Shown here: in pieces, positions 32,036-40,317 of the stretch
Layout of the letters: each line of letters starts with the position of its first letter
How positions within the stretch are numbered: position 1 is the first letter of the stretch
Source of the DNA: Pseudomonas sp. SST3
GTDB lineage: Bacteria > Pseudomonadota > Gammaproteobacteria > Pseudomonadales > Pseudomonadaceae
Assembly: GCF_003325755.1 (NCBI RefSeq)
Contig: NZ_QORI02000005.1
Span: 1 to 64,000, forward strand
DNA: 64,000 bases
Direction: 5' to 3'
Made by a program: the position numbers and the translations under genes
Notes under the pieces: generated by a model
Seen by the model: only the letters and a program-made list of their open reading frames with translations
Told to the model about the DNA's origin: nothing
The model's database searches: none

Positions 32036-32051
32036 TGTGACCTAGATCACA
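32036..32051 (+). promoter_or_regulatory. Vfr/CRP-type site
   Basis: TGTGACCTAGATCACA matches the consensus TGTGA-N6-TCACA exactly. It lies 31 bp before the start of the 44-residue YHYH gene, so a bound Vfr would sit close to or over the promoter. Position alone does not tell activation from repression. Confidence 0.7.
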
Positions 32052-32081
32052 TATAAGAGCCAATCGAAACGGAGTTTGAAC

Positions 32082-32216
32082 ATGAAGAAGCTTTCTGCCG
32101 CCCTGATCGCCACCGTGATTGCCCTGTTCTCTGCTGTCGCAGTTGCCCATAGCGGAGGCACCGACTCGAAGGGCTGCCATACCAACCACTCCACGGGCGA
32201 GTACCACTGCCATTGA
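32082..32216 (+). CDS. YHYH-domain small exported protein (44 aa)
   Basis: ATG 32082 is preceded by GGAG (spacing 8). The product begins MKKLSAALIATVIALFSAVA, a clear signal peptide ending AVAHS. A short mature part, GCHTNHSTGEYHCH, is the YHYH motif, probably metal-binding with its Cys and His residues. The stop is at 32214-32216. It lies between the nickel and chromate loci and has its own Vfr-type site upstream and a strong hairpin downstream, so it is a single-gene unit. It is below common length cut-offs. Confidence 0.75.
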   Translation: MKKLSAALIATVIALFSAVAVAHSGGTDSKGCHTNHSTGEYHCH

Positions 32217-32227
32217 TTTAGGCAGTG

Positions 32228-32253
32228 CTGGCCGCCTCTCGTGAGGCGGCCAG
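32228..32253. terminator. Strong hairpin after the YHYH gene
   Basis: CTGGCCGCCTC-TCGT-GAGGCGGCCAG is an 11-bp perfect GC stem with a 4-base loop, 11 bp after the YHYH stop and 10 bp before the stop of the convergent rhodanese gene. No long T-run follows. It may serve both directions. Confidence 0.7.
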
Positions 32254-32263
32254 AACCAGATGG

Positions 32264-32587
32264 CTAGACCAAATCGCACACCGGCTGCTTGGCTTCACGC
32301 CAACCTGCAAAGCCGTCGACGAGATACCGCGCATCCAGTCCCATTGCCCAGAGAGTAGCGGCACACCCCTGGCTGATCTCATGCCCATGAGCGCAGTAAA
32401 GAATCACGGGGCGATCCCGTGGCACTTGATCCTTCCAAGAGAAAAGCTGTTCGGGGTCATACCATTTCGCCTCAGCGATCTGTGCTCCGTCAGCGTTGCG
32501 TGCGATAGCTCGGCGCACATCGAGTAACTCAAAGCAGCGACCTGAAGCCTGCCACTCAGCGAGCTCGCGAATCGATATGCGCTCCAT
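32264..32587 (-). CDS. Rhodanese-domain protein of the chromate operon
   Basis: The protein has 107 residues and is a single rhodanese domain (ISIRELAEWQ, FELLDVRRAIARNADGAQIA, active-site Cys in VILYCAHGHEIS, GLDARYLVDGFAGWREA). It probably handles sulfur transfer or reductant. It is the last gene of the chrB-chrA operon (9 bp after chrA), like rhodanese ChrE proteins in other chromate determinants. It is cytoplasmic, with no signal peptide. Confidence 0.88.
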   Translation of the reverse strand: MERISIRELAEWQASGRCFELLDVRRAIARNADGAQIAEAKWYDPEQLFSWKDQVPRDRPVILYCAHGHEISQGCAATLWAMGLDARYLVDGFAGWREAKQPVCDLV

Positions 32588-32596
32588 AACCTCTCC

Positions 32597-33958
32597 CTAA
32601 CGCAACAGGTGGATAGCCAAACCCACAAGAGCACATCCCACCAACACCTGGATGACTCCACGCTTGAAGCGGAAAAGTGCGACTGCGGCACCGACAGCGA
32701 TCAACGCCGAGAGCCAATCGAAGCTGCCAGCAAAACCCTCAGGCCACAGCACGTGATAGCCGAAGAACAGCGCCAGGTTGAGGATGACGCCAACCACCGC
32801 AGCAGTAATGCCGGTCAGCGGCGCGGTGAACTTCAGTTCGTTGTGGGTGGATTCCACCAGCGGCCCGCCGGCGAGGATGAACAGGAACGAGGGCAGGAAG
32901 GTAAACCACGTGACGAGGCTGGCTGCTACAGCGCCGGCAAGGAATGCCTGTTCTGGCCCGAAGACCTGATGCACATAGGCACCAACGAAGCCCACGAAGG
33001 CCACCACCATGATCAGCGGCCCTGGGGTGGTCTCGCCCAGCGCCAGGCCATCGATCATCTGGGTGGGGGTCAGCCAGCCGTAATGGCCTACCGCGCCCTG
33101 ATAGACATACGGCAATACCGCATAGGCGCCGCCGAAGGTGAGTAGAGCAGCCTTGGTGAAGAACCAGCCCATTTGAGTCAGGGTGCCCTCCCAACCATAT
33201 AGGGCGGTCAGTAGCCCCATCGGCAAGGCCCACAGCACAGCTCCTACGGCGACCAACAGAGCCAAGCGCGACCAGCGGAAGCGCGCATGCGCCGGCGGTG
33301 GCGTGTCATCGTCGATCAATGCCGGCCCATAGGACTGTTTGGATGCCCCATGCCCACCACCGACGCTGAACTTGTCCGGGGCATAGCGTCCGCCCAGGTA
33401 GCCAATCATGGCCGCCCCTAGAACGATCAGCGGGAACGGGATATTGAGGGCGAAGATCGCCACGAAGGAGGCAGCAGCGATCGCCCACAACCAGTTGTTT
33501 TTCAGCGCGCGTGAACCGATACGGTGGGCAGCCTGAACAACGATGGCGGTGACGGCGGGTTTGATGCCGTAAAACAATCCCGCCACCACCGGCACTTCGC
33601 CGAAAGCGATGTAGACCCAGGACAGGGCGATCAGGATGAACAGTGAGGGCAGCACAAACAGTACGCCGGCGATCACCCCACCCCAAGTGCGATGCATGAG
33701 CCAGCCGATATAGGTGGCCAGTTGCTGAGCCTCCGGGCCTGGCAGGAGCATGCAGTAGTTCAACGCATGCAGGAAACGGCGCTCCGAGATCCAGCGCCGC
33801 CGCTCCACCAGCTCCTGGTGCATGATCGAGATCTGCCCGGCTGGGCCACCGAAGCTGATGAAACCGAGTTTCAGCCAGAACAGAAATGCCTCGAGTAGGC
33901 CAATTTTTTCTACCCTGTCCTGGTCTTGCTCTGTCGCTTGCATGGCTGTCTCACTCAT
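32597..33958 (-). CDS. chrA: Chromate transporter ChrA
   Basis: The protein has about 453 residues and is a two-half CHR protein with 10-12 hydrophobic segments. The first-half motif is FWLKLGFISFGGPAGQISIM with ALNYCMLLPGPEAQQLATYI; the second half is FTKAALLTFGGAYAVLPYV with ALGETTPGPLIMVVAFVG. It exports chromate across the inner membrane. The start is placed at ATG 33956-33958 (MSETAMQATEQDQ), overlapping the chrB stop region. An upstream in-frame start inside chrB is rejected. Confidence 0.92.
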   Translation of the reverse strand: MSETAMQATEQDQDRVEKIGLLEAFLFWLKLGFISFGGPAGQISIMHQELVERRRWISERRFLHALNYCMLLPGPEAQQLATYIGWLMHRTWGGVIAGVLFVLPSLFILIALSWVYIAFGEVPVVAGLFYGIKPAVTAIVVQAAHRIGSRALKNNWLWAIAAASFVAIFALNIPFPLIVLGAAMIGYLGGRYAPDKFSVGGGHGASKQSYGPALIDDDTPPPAHARFRWSRLALLVAVGAVLWALPMGLLTALYGWEGTLTQMGWFFTKAALLTFGGAYAVLPYVYQGAVGHYGWLTPTQMIDGLALGETTPGPLIMVVAFVGFVGAYVHQVFGPEQAFLAGAVAASLVTWFTFLPSFLFILAGGPLVESTHNELKFTAPLTGITAAVVGVILNLALFFGYHVLWPEGFAGSFDWLSALIAVGAAVALFRFKRGVIQVLVGCALVGLAIHLLR

Positions 33959-34895
33959 CACTCTGTCCTTCCTTGCCGAATGCAGCCAGCAGCCCATCGA
34001 AGATGGCGCAGGCCGCAGCCAATAACTGATCGTCGTTTTCGATGCTGGCTCGCAGTCCGGCCAGTACGCGCTCTACACCCGTTGCTTCTGTGGGTTGCGC
34101 GCCCCCCACGTCCAGGTAGTGAACTAGAGCCCCTACGCGCTGAAGCCCTGGAGCCTCCAGCCCGAAGCTGGCCTGCAGGGTTTCGAAGGTGACCTTGTTG
34201 CCGACATGGCTGAACTGGGCACCATCGAAATCGAACCCAAGTGCTTCCGCAGGGCACGCATCAAGAGAGGGAAGCCAGAGGATGCTGGCACCTGGATCGA
34301 TGAAGCGGCGGATCAGCCAGGCGCTGGCCAGGCGGTCCACCCAGGGGCGCTGGCGAGTCGCCCAGGTTCGCCCTTGGTAGTCCCGCGGGTCGAGTTGCTC
34401 GATGATTTGCTCGTGGCTGGTGGGCTCATCCTTGGAAAGCGCGCGGTTGATGGCCACTTCGAGGTCACGCAGCAGCGCGTCTGCCTGTTGCAGAGCTGCG
34501 CCCGGAAAGAAGTCGATGGCTTGGATCTGCGCGAACGACTTGCGCAGCTTGCGGGCCTGGCGAGCAGTCGCCAGTGCGTTCTCGGGCGTCAGCTGGGCCA
34601 GTTGGGGCTCAACCTCCGAGCGCAACCTGGTGTAGTCGTCGCCACGGTCAAAGAGAGGTATGAAGCGCTCACCCTGGGGATCAGTGACCGGCAGGAGCGA
34701 CGCCGAGCCACCACTATCCAGCACGTCACGCTCGACGGACTCCAGTACCTCACGACTAGCCGAGCCATCCGGCAATAGGTACACGCCGTCGCGAAGAACG
34801 GCAGCTCCTGCACTCTTCAGCGTCCGCCAAGCCCGCATTCGCTCGGCGGCATTTGCCGTAGGCAGTGCCATCACGAGACATAGCCAATTAATCAA
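33951..34895 (-). CDS. chrB: ChrB, chromate-resistance regulatory protein
   Basis: The protein has 314 residues. The start is TTG 34893-34895 (LINWLCLVMALPTANAAERM), which fits the family N-terminus better than the internal ATG at 34871. It shows ChrB features (MRAWRTLKSAGAAVLRDGVY, RLASAWLIRRFIDPGASILW, FDGAQFSHVGNKVTFETLQ). ChrB usually senses chromate and controls chrA. It is the first gene of a leftward operon chrB-chrA-rhodanese. The region upstream, 34896-35010, is the presumed promoter. Confidence 0.88.
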   Translation of the reverse strand: MINWLCLVMALPTANAAERMRAWRTLKSAGAAVLRDGVYLLPDGSASREVLESVERDVLDSGGSASLLPVTDPQGERFIPLFDRGDDYTRLRSEVEPQLAQLTPENALATARQARKLRKSFAQIQAIDFFPGAALQQADALLRDLEVAINRALSKDEPTSHEQIIEQLDPRDYQGRTWATRQRPWVDRLASAWLIRRFIDPGASILWLPSLDACPAEALGFDFDGAQFSHVGNKVTFETLQASFGLEAPGLQRVGALVHYLDVGGAQPTEATGVERVLAGLRASIENDDQLLAAACAIFDGLLAAFGKEGQSDE

Positions 34896-35010
34896 TGTAG
34901 CGATCTCACCAAATATGTTCGATCTCTACATTACTCTGCGGCTGCTCTATTTGGAACTGCGATATGGGCTCTGCAGCGTCAGTGACTGCTTATCTCCGGG
35001 CACCGGCAAA

Positions 35011-35250
35011 GCGAACTGTCGGTGTGGTGCGAATGACTGTCGGAGGGATGCGAATAGGTGTCGGTGGCGTGCGAATGGCTGCCGGAGGGATGCGAATCGG
35101 TGTCGGGGCGTGCGAATGGCTGTCGGAGGATGCGAATAGGTGTCGATGTGTGCGAAAGGCTGTCGATTTTGAAAAACGCGTTGTGTCGGTTTTGCGTGCG
35201 AATCAGTGTTGGTTAGGCATGCGAATTAGTGTCGGAACCAATGCGAATAC
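35011..35250. repeat. Array of about ten GCGAAT...TGTCGG repeats (21-bp period)
   Basis: Units begin with GCGAA at 35011, 35029, 35050, 35071, 35092, 35112, 35132, 35152, 35198, 35221 and 35243, with a degenerate unit near 35177. The usual unit is GCGAAT-N3-TGTCGG-N5-T (20-21 bp), direct and without spacers. A period of about two helical turns puts all sites on one face of the helix, as in a transposon end with multiple transposase sites (IS21- or Tn7-like) or iterons. No transposase or Rep gene is adjacent. A frame through the array at 34964-35335 is only a by-product of the repeats. Confidence 0.8.
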
Positions 35251-36250
35251 TCACATGGGAAACTGCTTTGTGTGTCTCAGTCTACCGTTTGGGCACGGAG
35301 GGAGAAAACTAAGGACCGACCTATTTCGCGAGTGATCCAGTCATCGAGAGGCTGGCAGGGATAGCGCTGCGGAGTGTTTGTCAGCCAGAGATGTGCGTAC
35401 TTTCCTGACATATGAAGTGGTGGGTTCGCAGAATGGGAGGTGACCAAGCGGCGGCCGTTGCATAGAAACGTCGCGCATCCCGTAGAGGAAGCGGACGTGA
35501 GCAGGCTTCTTCCGCTTTAGCAGAGGTAGCCATGCATAGCATCGAAATTCGAGCTAGCCATTTACCTGCGGCAAATGAAGAAAGCTGCCTTTTTTGACAA
35601 CAATGGCAGCCGCTTCGCGAAGGCAGTTGATCATTTTGGTCTTATTGCTCGGTCTCGCTCCACATTCGTTTCGCTTACCTGCAAACGCCCAAAATGCTCA
35701 ACTGCCCCATACTTGAAGATTTCAAGTATGGGGCGCGGGGGCATACTTGAAGGAACGCTTCGCTGCTTCAAGTATGCCCCCGCAATTTTGTTGTCAAATC
35801 ATAGCCGCCAGGCGTTGCCTGGCCGAAATGGCGATTGTGCACAGACGTGAGCTGCGCCATTCGCGGGCGCTGCCGCCCCGGCCTCAATCATAAGCCCGAT
35901 CACCGCGGCACACTTGTCTTACGACCGCCATGTCACATGACTCGAGTGCTGCAGTCTCGCCGTGTCACTCGTAGGGCTTGCGGCAGTTAGTGAGTGTCGA
36001 TGCGCCGGGTGACCGTGCCGTGTGTCTGTCACAGTGGCGTTATGAAGCGGTGTCCGGTCTGATGCCAAAGCGCCCACGCTTCAAGTGAAATTTGTGTGGC
36101 AGCAGCCGACTGTCACGGAATTCGCGTCGCAGCGGATGCAAGTTCTTCGATGGTGGACTGTGCTCAGCGATAGGGCGTGCCAACCGTCGCCGCAAGCGAT
36201 GCCCGGAGTTGCGTGAAAATTCGGTTTCTTTCCTGTTGTGTTGAGAACTA
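35251..36250. other. Gene-free interval with structured element
   Basis: About 1 kb between the repeat array and the integrase terminator has no open frame with a credible start. The only strong structure is the inverted-repeat cluster at 35593-35823. A further stem occurs near 35489-35519 (GAAGCGG with CCGCTT). A frame at 36040-36285 begins inside the terminator and is not accepted. Confidence 0.5.
35593..35823 (+). other. Nested inverted-repeat element (possible structured RNA or ssDNA site)
   Basis: Four nested or adjacent pairs occur within 231 bp. The outer pair is TTTGACAACAA (35593-35603) with TTGTTGTCAAA (35788-35798). Pair B is 35622-35639 with 35689-35706 (18 bp, one mismatch). A 14-bp perfect hairpin with a GAT loop spans 35704-35734. 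An 18-bp perfect hairpin, arms 35735-35752 and 35766-35783, is joined to it, and both share the core CATACTTGAA. A 7-bp hairpin at 35807-35823 follows. The T-rich bases after the last large stem on the plus strand fit termination. No protein gene lies inside. Confidence 0.65.
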
Positions 36251-36279
36251 AAAAGGCCGCAGATTAGCTGCGGCCTTTT
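36251..36279. terminator. Bidirectional rho-independent terminator
   Basis: AAAAGGCCGCAG-ATTAG-CTGCGGCCTTTT is a 12-bp stem including A/T tails on both strands. It is located 47 bp after the stop of the leftward integrase gene at 36326 and therefore ends the integrase transcript. Confidence 0.85.
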
Positions 36280-36325
36280 ATTCATCCTGTCTCATAACCA
36301 TCTCCAAGCGATGATCGTTCCCACT

Positions 36326-37591
36326 CTATGCGTTAGTGAAGCTGCAGCTTGCTTTCCTACCGCGCTTTCCGCGTCCCGCCTGGCTATGGAGCAGCATTTT
36401 AAAATGTTCCCAGCGAATCTCGTCGGTCTGGATGTTGTAAGTCAGGCCGCGCTCCATCTGCTCCAGCAGTATCAAACTCAGCGGCTTTTCCAAGTAGTGG
36501 TCTGCTGTGACCTCCGGAGCGCTGCCCTCATGGCCAAGCAGATAGGCGATCGTGGACGGAGATATGCCTGACCGTTCCAGCCGGACGGCAAACGAACGAC
36601 GGAGACTTTTAAAATTGAGCCCGCCATTAACGGCCGGCGGACAATGCTGACCGATGTATCCCGTTCCCGTACACGGCCCGCAGAAAAAACGACTCGGATC
36701 GCGGGAGTATAAGTGCTTCGGGTCAAAGCTCAGCTCGCCGAAAAGCAATGCATCGTTGCCATCGGCCTGACGTCGTTCCTCTACGAAATTTATAAAACCC
36801 ATCTCCACAAGCTTCGTGCAGATCGGAATCTGCCGTGCCGATGAGCCCGTTTTTAGCGACTTGTTGTAGCCGTTATCGTTAATGTCGATGAGCTCTACGC
36901 CGTGGACATCCCGGATCACATCATGCACACGAAGCTGGCAGAGTTCATTGAGCCGCGCGCCGGTGTAGAGTCCGAGAGGAAGCAACCAGAACCGATACGG
37001 CTTGGCGTCTTGGTAGACCTTGGGCAGTGTGCCCGCGAGGTACTTTTGGTAAGGCCAGCCGGAGAGCATCTGAATCAGGTTGCTATCTAGAAATGGCTTG
37101 GTGACCTCGGCCTGTTTTGTACTGCAAGTAGCAACCTTGATCGCATCAGTAATCAGCTTGCTCTCCAGCGCCTCGTCTAGCATGCGATTGAACAGCTGGT
37201 AATAGGTCGTGAGGTTTGCGCCTTTACTTCCCGAAGCCGAGTTCTGCTTCAGTAACAATGGCAACTGATCCTTTAGACGCTGCACATCAGCTCGATCAAG
37301 CTCAGCGACTCGGCGTGTAGGGTTATCTCGGGTCAGGATGACTTTCAGCTTTTCCATTCGAGCCCGTAGCATATGCTCGGACTTTCCTGCGTAAGTGTTT
37401 TCTCGCAGGAAGCGGGACAGCGTAGTGTCCATGAACTCGGTAAGTAACGGTGAAGAGTGGAAGCGGTTGATCGCGTCCGTTACCGCGGAGATGTTCGCCA
37501 AGGCGATTCGCAAGTGCTCTTCATGGCCAGGCTCTACAATCAGACTCAGGCCCTTATAAAAAGGAATGGAGATAGGGGACGTTACATTCAT
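36326..37591 (-). CDS. Tyrosine recombinase (integrase), second of a tandem pair
   Basis: The protein has 421 residues. The C-terminal catalytic domain (residues about 195-390) has the first Arg in GLYTGARLNELCQLRV, Arg in FKSLRRSFAVRLERSG, His in YLLGHEGSAPEVTADHYLEK and the Tyr in that last block. The His normally found three residues before the second Arg (HxLR) is replaced by Lys (KSLR). The N-terminal 180 residues are a SAM-like core-binding region. It has the same orientation as the larger integrase at 37757. A LexA box 36 bp upstream suggests DNA-damage induction. It may be an excision helper for the island. Confidence 0.88.
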   Translation of the reverse strand: MNVTSPISIPFYKGLSLIVEPGHEEHLRIALANISAVTDAINRFHSSPLLTEFMDTTLSRFLRENTYAGKSEHMLRARMEKLKVILTRDNPTRRVAELDRADVQRLKDQLPLLLKQNSASGSKGANLTTYYQLFNRMLDEALESKLITDAIKVATCSTKQAEVTKPFLDSNLIQMLSGWPYQKYLAGTLPKVYQDAKPYRFWLLPLGLYTGARLNELCQLRVHDVIRDVHGVELIDINDNGYNKSLKTGSSARQIPICTKLVEMGFINFVEERRQADGNDALLFGELSFDPKHLYSRDPSRFFCGPCTGTGYIGQHCPPAVNGGLNFKSLRRSFAVRLERSGISPSTIAYLLGHEGSAPEVTADHYLEKPLSLILLEQMERGLTYNIQTDEIRWEHFKMLLHSQAGRGKRGRKASCSFTNA

Positions 37592-37626
37592 ATATACCTC
37601 ACGGTGGGTGAGGCTTGAGATTATTA

Positions 37627-37642
37627 CTGTATAAATGAACAG
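37627..37642 (-). promoter_or_regulatory. LexA (SOS) box upstream of integrase 2
   Basis: CTGT-ATAAATGA-ACAG differs at two positions from CTGTATAAATATACAG, and the CTGT/ACAG ends and 8-bp spacer are intact. It lies in the 165-bp AT-rich gap between the two integrase genes, 36 bp before the leftward start at 37591. Control of the integrase is inferred. Confidence 0.7.
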
Positions 37643-37756
37643 TCAAGATAATCTATTGTAAAGGCACCTTCGATAGCTTTTATTGACACTTTGTCAATAA
37701 TTGAGGGATGTGTAAAAAGGGCAGGAGCAGGGCCCCCGCCTCTGTTTGGCTAGGCC

Positions 37757-40198
37757 TTATGCGTACGATTTCCAGTGGCGTTTAGGGGCTCGCACGTTCG
37801 GAAATGGCGTGCCCACCGGCCGCCCGACTTTGAAGTCACCTTGTGCTTTTTTTAGCTCCTGATAGTGCCGGTAATGGATGTGATCCAAGCCAAGCCCGAA
37901 ATCGATTTTGTCGATCTCGTCCTTGAGGACGTCTGACGGATAGCAGTCGCCATAGCCGCCAGTTGTACTTTTATCAGCGTGACCCACGAGTGCTTTAGCT
38001 TTCGCGAGGTCGAGGTTCTGTCTGCGGAATTGGTTGATAAAAGTATGCCGTAGGCCGTGATACGTCAGGCCCTCCTCTCCGAGGCCGCAGAGCCCCAAGT
38101 AGCCATGACTGCTCTGGCTTGAGCCCAGGTACCAACGACTCGCAACGTGCCCAGGAGAAAGATCACCGTAGACACGGATATTTTCGAAAAGAGGAGCTTT
38201 CATATCCTGCTTAACTATGTCCAGGCGAGCTTGGTGATAGTCGAGGAAGCCTGTCTCGATCAGCTGCTTGTGAATGGGCACTAGCCGTTCAGAGTCGGAC
38301 GTTTTGAGTTGCTTCGACCCTGTCCGATTGATGCTGATGATCCAAGCGCCGAGCTCCTGCCGAATGTCTTCGAGCCGTAGCTGGCACAGCTCGCTGAGCC
38401 TCGCGCCGGTATAGAGGCCAAGCAGCGGCAACCAAAACTTGTAGTCGTCCAGACGCCAGCGAGGCGGCTGGGTCAGCGTGTAGGCCGGGCCGTGAAGAAG
38501 TTTCTCGATCTGGCTTGGGCTATAGGTGCGCTTCCTCGGGGCCTCGGCACCTTTGGTGCTGAATGCCAATCCGGCCGCGATATTTTCGGTGATGTGGCCT
38601 TGATCATGTGCGTAGGTGACAAGCGCCCGTGCCAGCTCAAAGAACTTTTTCGCGGTGCGTGGATTGATCGGCTCAAATTTCCCGTCGCTGATGATCTTGC
38701 TCAGCGGCTGATTACGGGTGGCGCGAAGGCGGTGCCGGTTCTTCGGATAGCTGCGCAGATGATCGCGTAGCGTGTTGAATTCAGCACGAGTCAGCGTTTC
38801 GACTTGCCGGTGCCCGCCAAGCAGCTCGCACAGGCCTTCCAGGCGGGCCCGAGCGGTAATGCGGGTCCGCGGATTAGCCCAGGCTCCTTCACGAATTTGC
38901 CGTTCTTCGTATTCCTTTACCAAAGCTGCGAGGCTCAACCCTGCGTTTGGACCGCACGCCGGCGAGACAATGCGTTCGTTGACAGAGGGCTGCGTAAAGA
39001 GGGTTTCAAGCTTGGCTTTCTGCGCGTCGGGCAGAACGCTCCCGAGCGCATTCAGCAACGCGAGCGTGCCAGGATCCTGTGGCGGTGCCGCAGCATCTGT
39101 CGGCGAGTTCAGCTCCGGAATCGTCTGCATAGGCTCGGTGGTTGCAGCAGAACCCAACATCCGCCGAACCAGGTCACCGATTTCCTGCATGGCTTGGGCG
39201 TAAGGATCTTGGTGATCGTCTTCCTGAAAGTAACGCAACAGCACCTTATCAACCTTCTGCAGCGTATACGTCAGCATGAGGACCGCAATGATGATGGAGC
39301 TAGTGAGCAGCTCAACCCGAAAGCTTTTCTTTTCTCTCAGATGCGCTTTCATGCACAGCGGATCAAGTTCGATAAGCATCACATAAAGCCCCGATTCCTC
39401 CTGCACCAAGAGCGCTCGATCAATGATGCGGAGCTTCAGATGCATCGCGTTGGCTTGCTGAAGATGAAAATGCAAAGCTTGCCGAGATTGCGGTAGTGCT
39501 GGGGGGATGTGCATGAGATTCCGACCCTGGTCTGGGCGGGCATGGCACAGGTATTCATAAAGCGTCATCGCTGTAAATGCAGGAGATTCTTTCGAATAGC
39601 GCCCTGGAGAGGGTGGGACGGTCTCGAGTACATCAAGGGCGGCGTAAATGTACCGGGCAGCGTCGCTGGCGACATTGTGATCGCAGGTTCCGAGCGGCCA
39701 GTCGAATCGTACGAATCCAACGCCAAGCGCTTTCACCAGTGCGGGCGTTGGTGTCAGTGCGAAGAAAATTTCGCACCCTGGCTCGTGACTATAGAGCACC
39801 ACTCGCTCGGCACTGTCCTTCATCATGCGAGCGTGGGCGACCGAAAGGTCTTGGTTCGCGAGCTTCATTGGCGACGGGCGGACTTTCCAAACCCGGTCGG
39901 CGAATTTGAGTGCTTCCGCTACCGCTAAGTGAAACCTTTGAAGGTCAGCCAACAGTCGGTCAGAAAAGAGCTCGACATAGTGCTCGGTCGCCTTGGCAAG
40001 GAACTGCTCGAAAGCCGTGTTCAGATACCTCGCAAGGTCGCGGGCAAGCGCTTCGTCGTGGCTGAGCGACCACCGGATTTGCGCAGGCAGTTTCGGGTTG
40101 GCCGCGAAATGCTTCGGGAATGTGAGGTAGTACTGGAAGCCAGTGTTGGCTTGATAGACGAGGTGCGGAACACCTGTTTTGCTTTGGCGCTTGGACAT
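37757..40198 (-). CDS. Large tyrosine recombinase, ssrA-associated island integrase
   Basis: The start is placed at ATG 40196-40198 (MSKRQSKTGVPHLVYQANTG), giving 813 residues. An N-terminal region (about 1-350) of unknown type, including a beta-hairpin YYLTFPKHFAAN as in DUF6538-like proteins and a helix IIIAVLMLTYTLQKVDKVLL, is followed by a core-binding domain. The catalytic domain is complete: TGARLSELCQLRLEDI, Lys-containing hairpin, YHGLRHTFINQF (HxxR), LVGHADKSTTGGYGD (His and Tyr). It lies 98 bp from the tmRNA 3' end, the usual place for an integrase that uses ssrA as attachment site. Confidence 0.9.
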   Translation of the reverse strand: MSKRQSKTGVPHLVYQANTGFQYYLTFPKHFAANPKLPAQIRWSLSHDEALARDLARYLNTAFEQFLAKATEHYVELFSDRLLADLQRFHLAVAEALKFADRVWKVRPSPMKLANQDLSVAHARMMKDSAERVVLYSHEPGCEIFFALTPTPALVKALGVGFVRFDWPLGTCDHNVASDAARYIYAALDVLETVPPSPGRYSKESPAFTAMTLYEYLCHARPDQGRNLMHIPPALPQSRQALHFHLQQANAMHLKLRIIDRALLVQEESGLYVMLIELDPLCMKAHLREKKSFRVELLTSSIIIAVLMLTYTLQKVDKVLLRYFQEDDHQDPYAQAMQEIGDLVRRMLGSAATTEPMQTIPELNSPTDAAAPPQDPGTLALLNALGSVLPDAQKAKLETLFTQPSVNERIVSPACGPNAGLSLAALVKEYEERQIREGAWANPRTRITARARLEGLCELLGGHRQVETLTRAEFNTLRDHLRSYPKNRHRLRATRNQPLSKIISDGKFEPINPRTAKKFFELARALVTYAHDQGHITENIAAGLAFSTKGAEAPRKRTYSPSQIEKLLHGPAYTLTQPPRWRLDDYKFWLPLLGLYTGARLSELCQLRLEDIRQELGAWIISINRTGSKQLKTSDSERLVPIHKQLIETGFLDYHQARLDIVKQDMKAPLFENIRVYGDLSPGHVASRWYLGSSQSSHGYLGLCGLGEEGLTYHGLRHTFINQFRRQNLDLAKAKALVGHADKSTTGGYGDCYPSDVLKDEIDKIDFGLGLDHIHYRHYQELKKAQGDFKVGRPVGTPFPNVRAPKRHWKSYA

Positions 40199-40260
40199 GA
40201 TGGCATACCTTTTGGATTCACAGACGGACTGTGAGTAATCCAATGCCATCAAATCTGGCC

Positions 40261-40287
40261 TGAAACCCGCGTTCTAGACGGGTTTCA
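40261..40287. terminator. Hairpin just beyond the tmRNA 3' end
   Basis: TGAAACCCG-N9-CGGGTTTCA forms a 9-bp stem 10 bp past the tmRNA 3' end in the transcription direction. No T-run follows on the minus strand. It may be the tmRNA terminator, or a recombinase arm structure next to the attachment site. Confidence 0.55.
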
Positions 40288-40296
40288 GTGTTGAAT

Positions 40297-40317
40297 TGGT
40301 GGAGCCGGGGGGATTTG
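40297..40317. other. Probable attachment site (attR side) in the 3' end of ssrA
   Basis: The tmRNA acceptor-stem and T-loop end, with its encoded CCA, lies at the island boundary, as for other islands that insert into ssrA. The matching direct repeat at the island's far end was not found in this window, so it must lie beyond position 1, or the element is degraded. The exact core length cannot be set from one copy. Confidence 0.55.

Noticed and set aside
35011..35250. Possible CRISPR array
   Set aside because: Units of about 21 bp are contiguous, without unique spacers of 30 bp, repeats are degenerate, and there are no cas genes.
34964..35335. 123-codon open frame with internal repetition
   Set aside because: The repetition comes from the 21-bp DNA array at 35011-35250. 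No ribosome site and no plausible protein fold.
35593..35823. Retron msr/msd call for the nested inverted repeats
   Set aside because: The outer inverted repeat and inner hairpins are suggestive, but no reverse transcriptase gene is in the window, so it is not annotated as a retron.
36040..36285. 81-codon leftward frame ahead of the integrase terminator
   Set aside because: Its start codon lies just outside the terminator stem and the first codons run through it. The product is basic and unlike any family I know.
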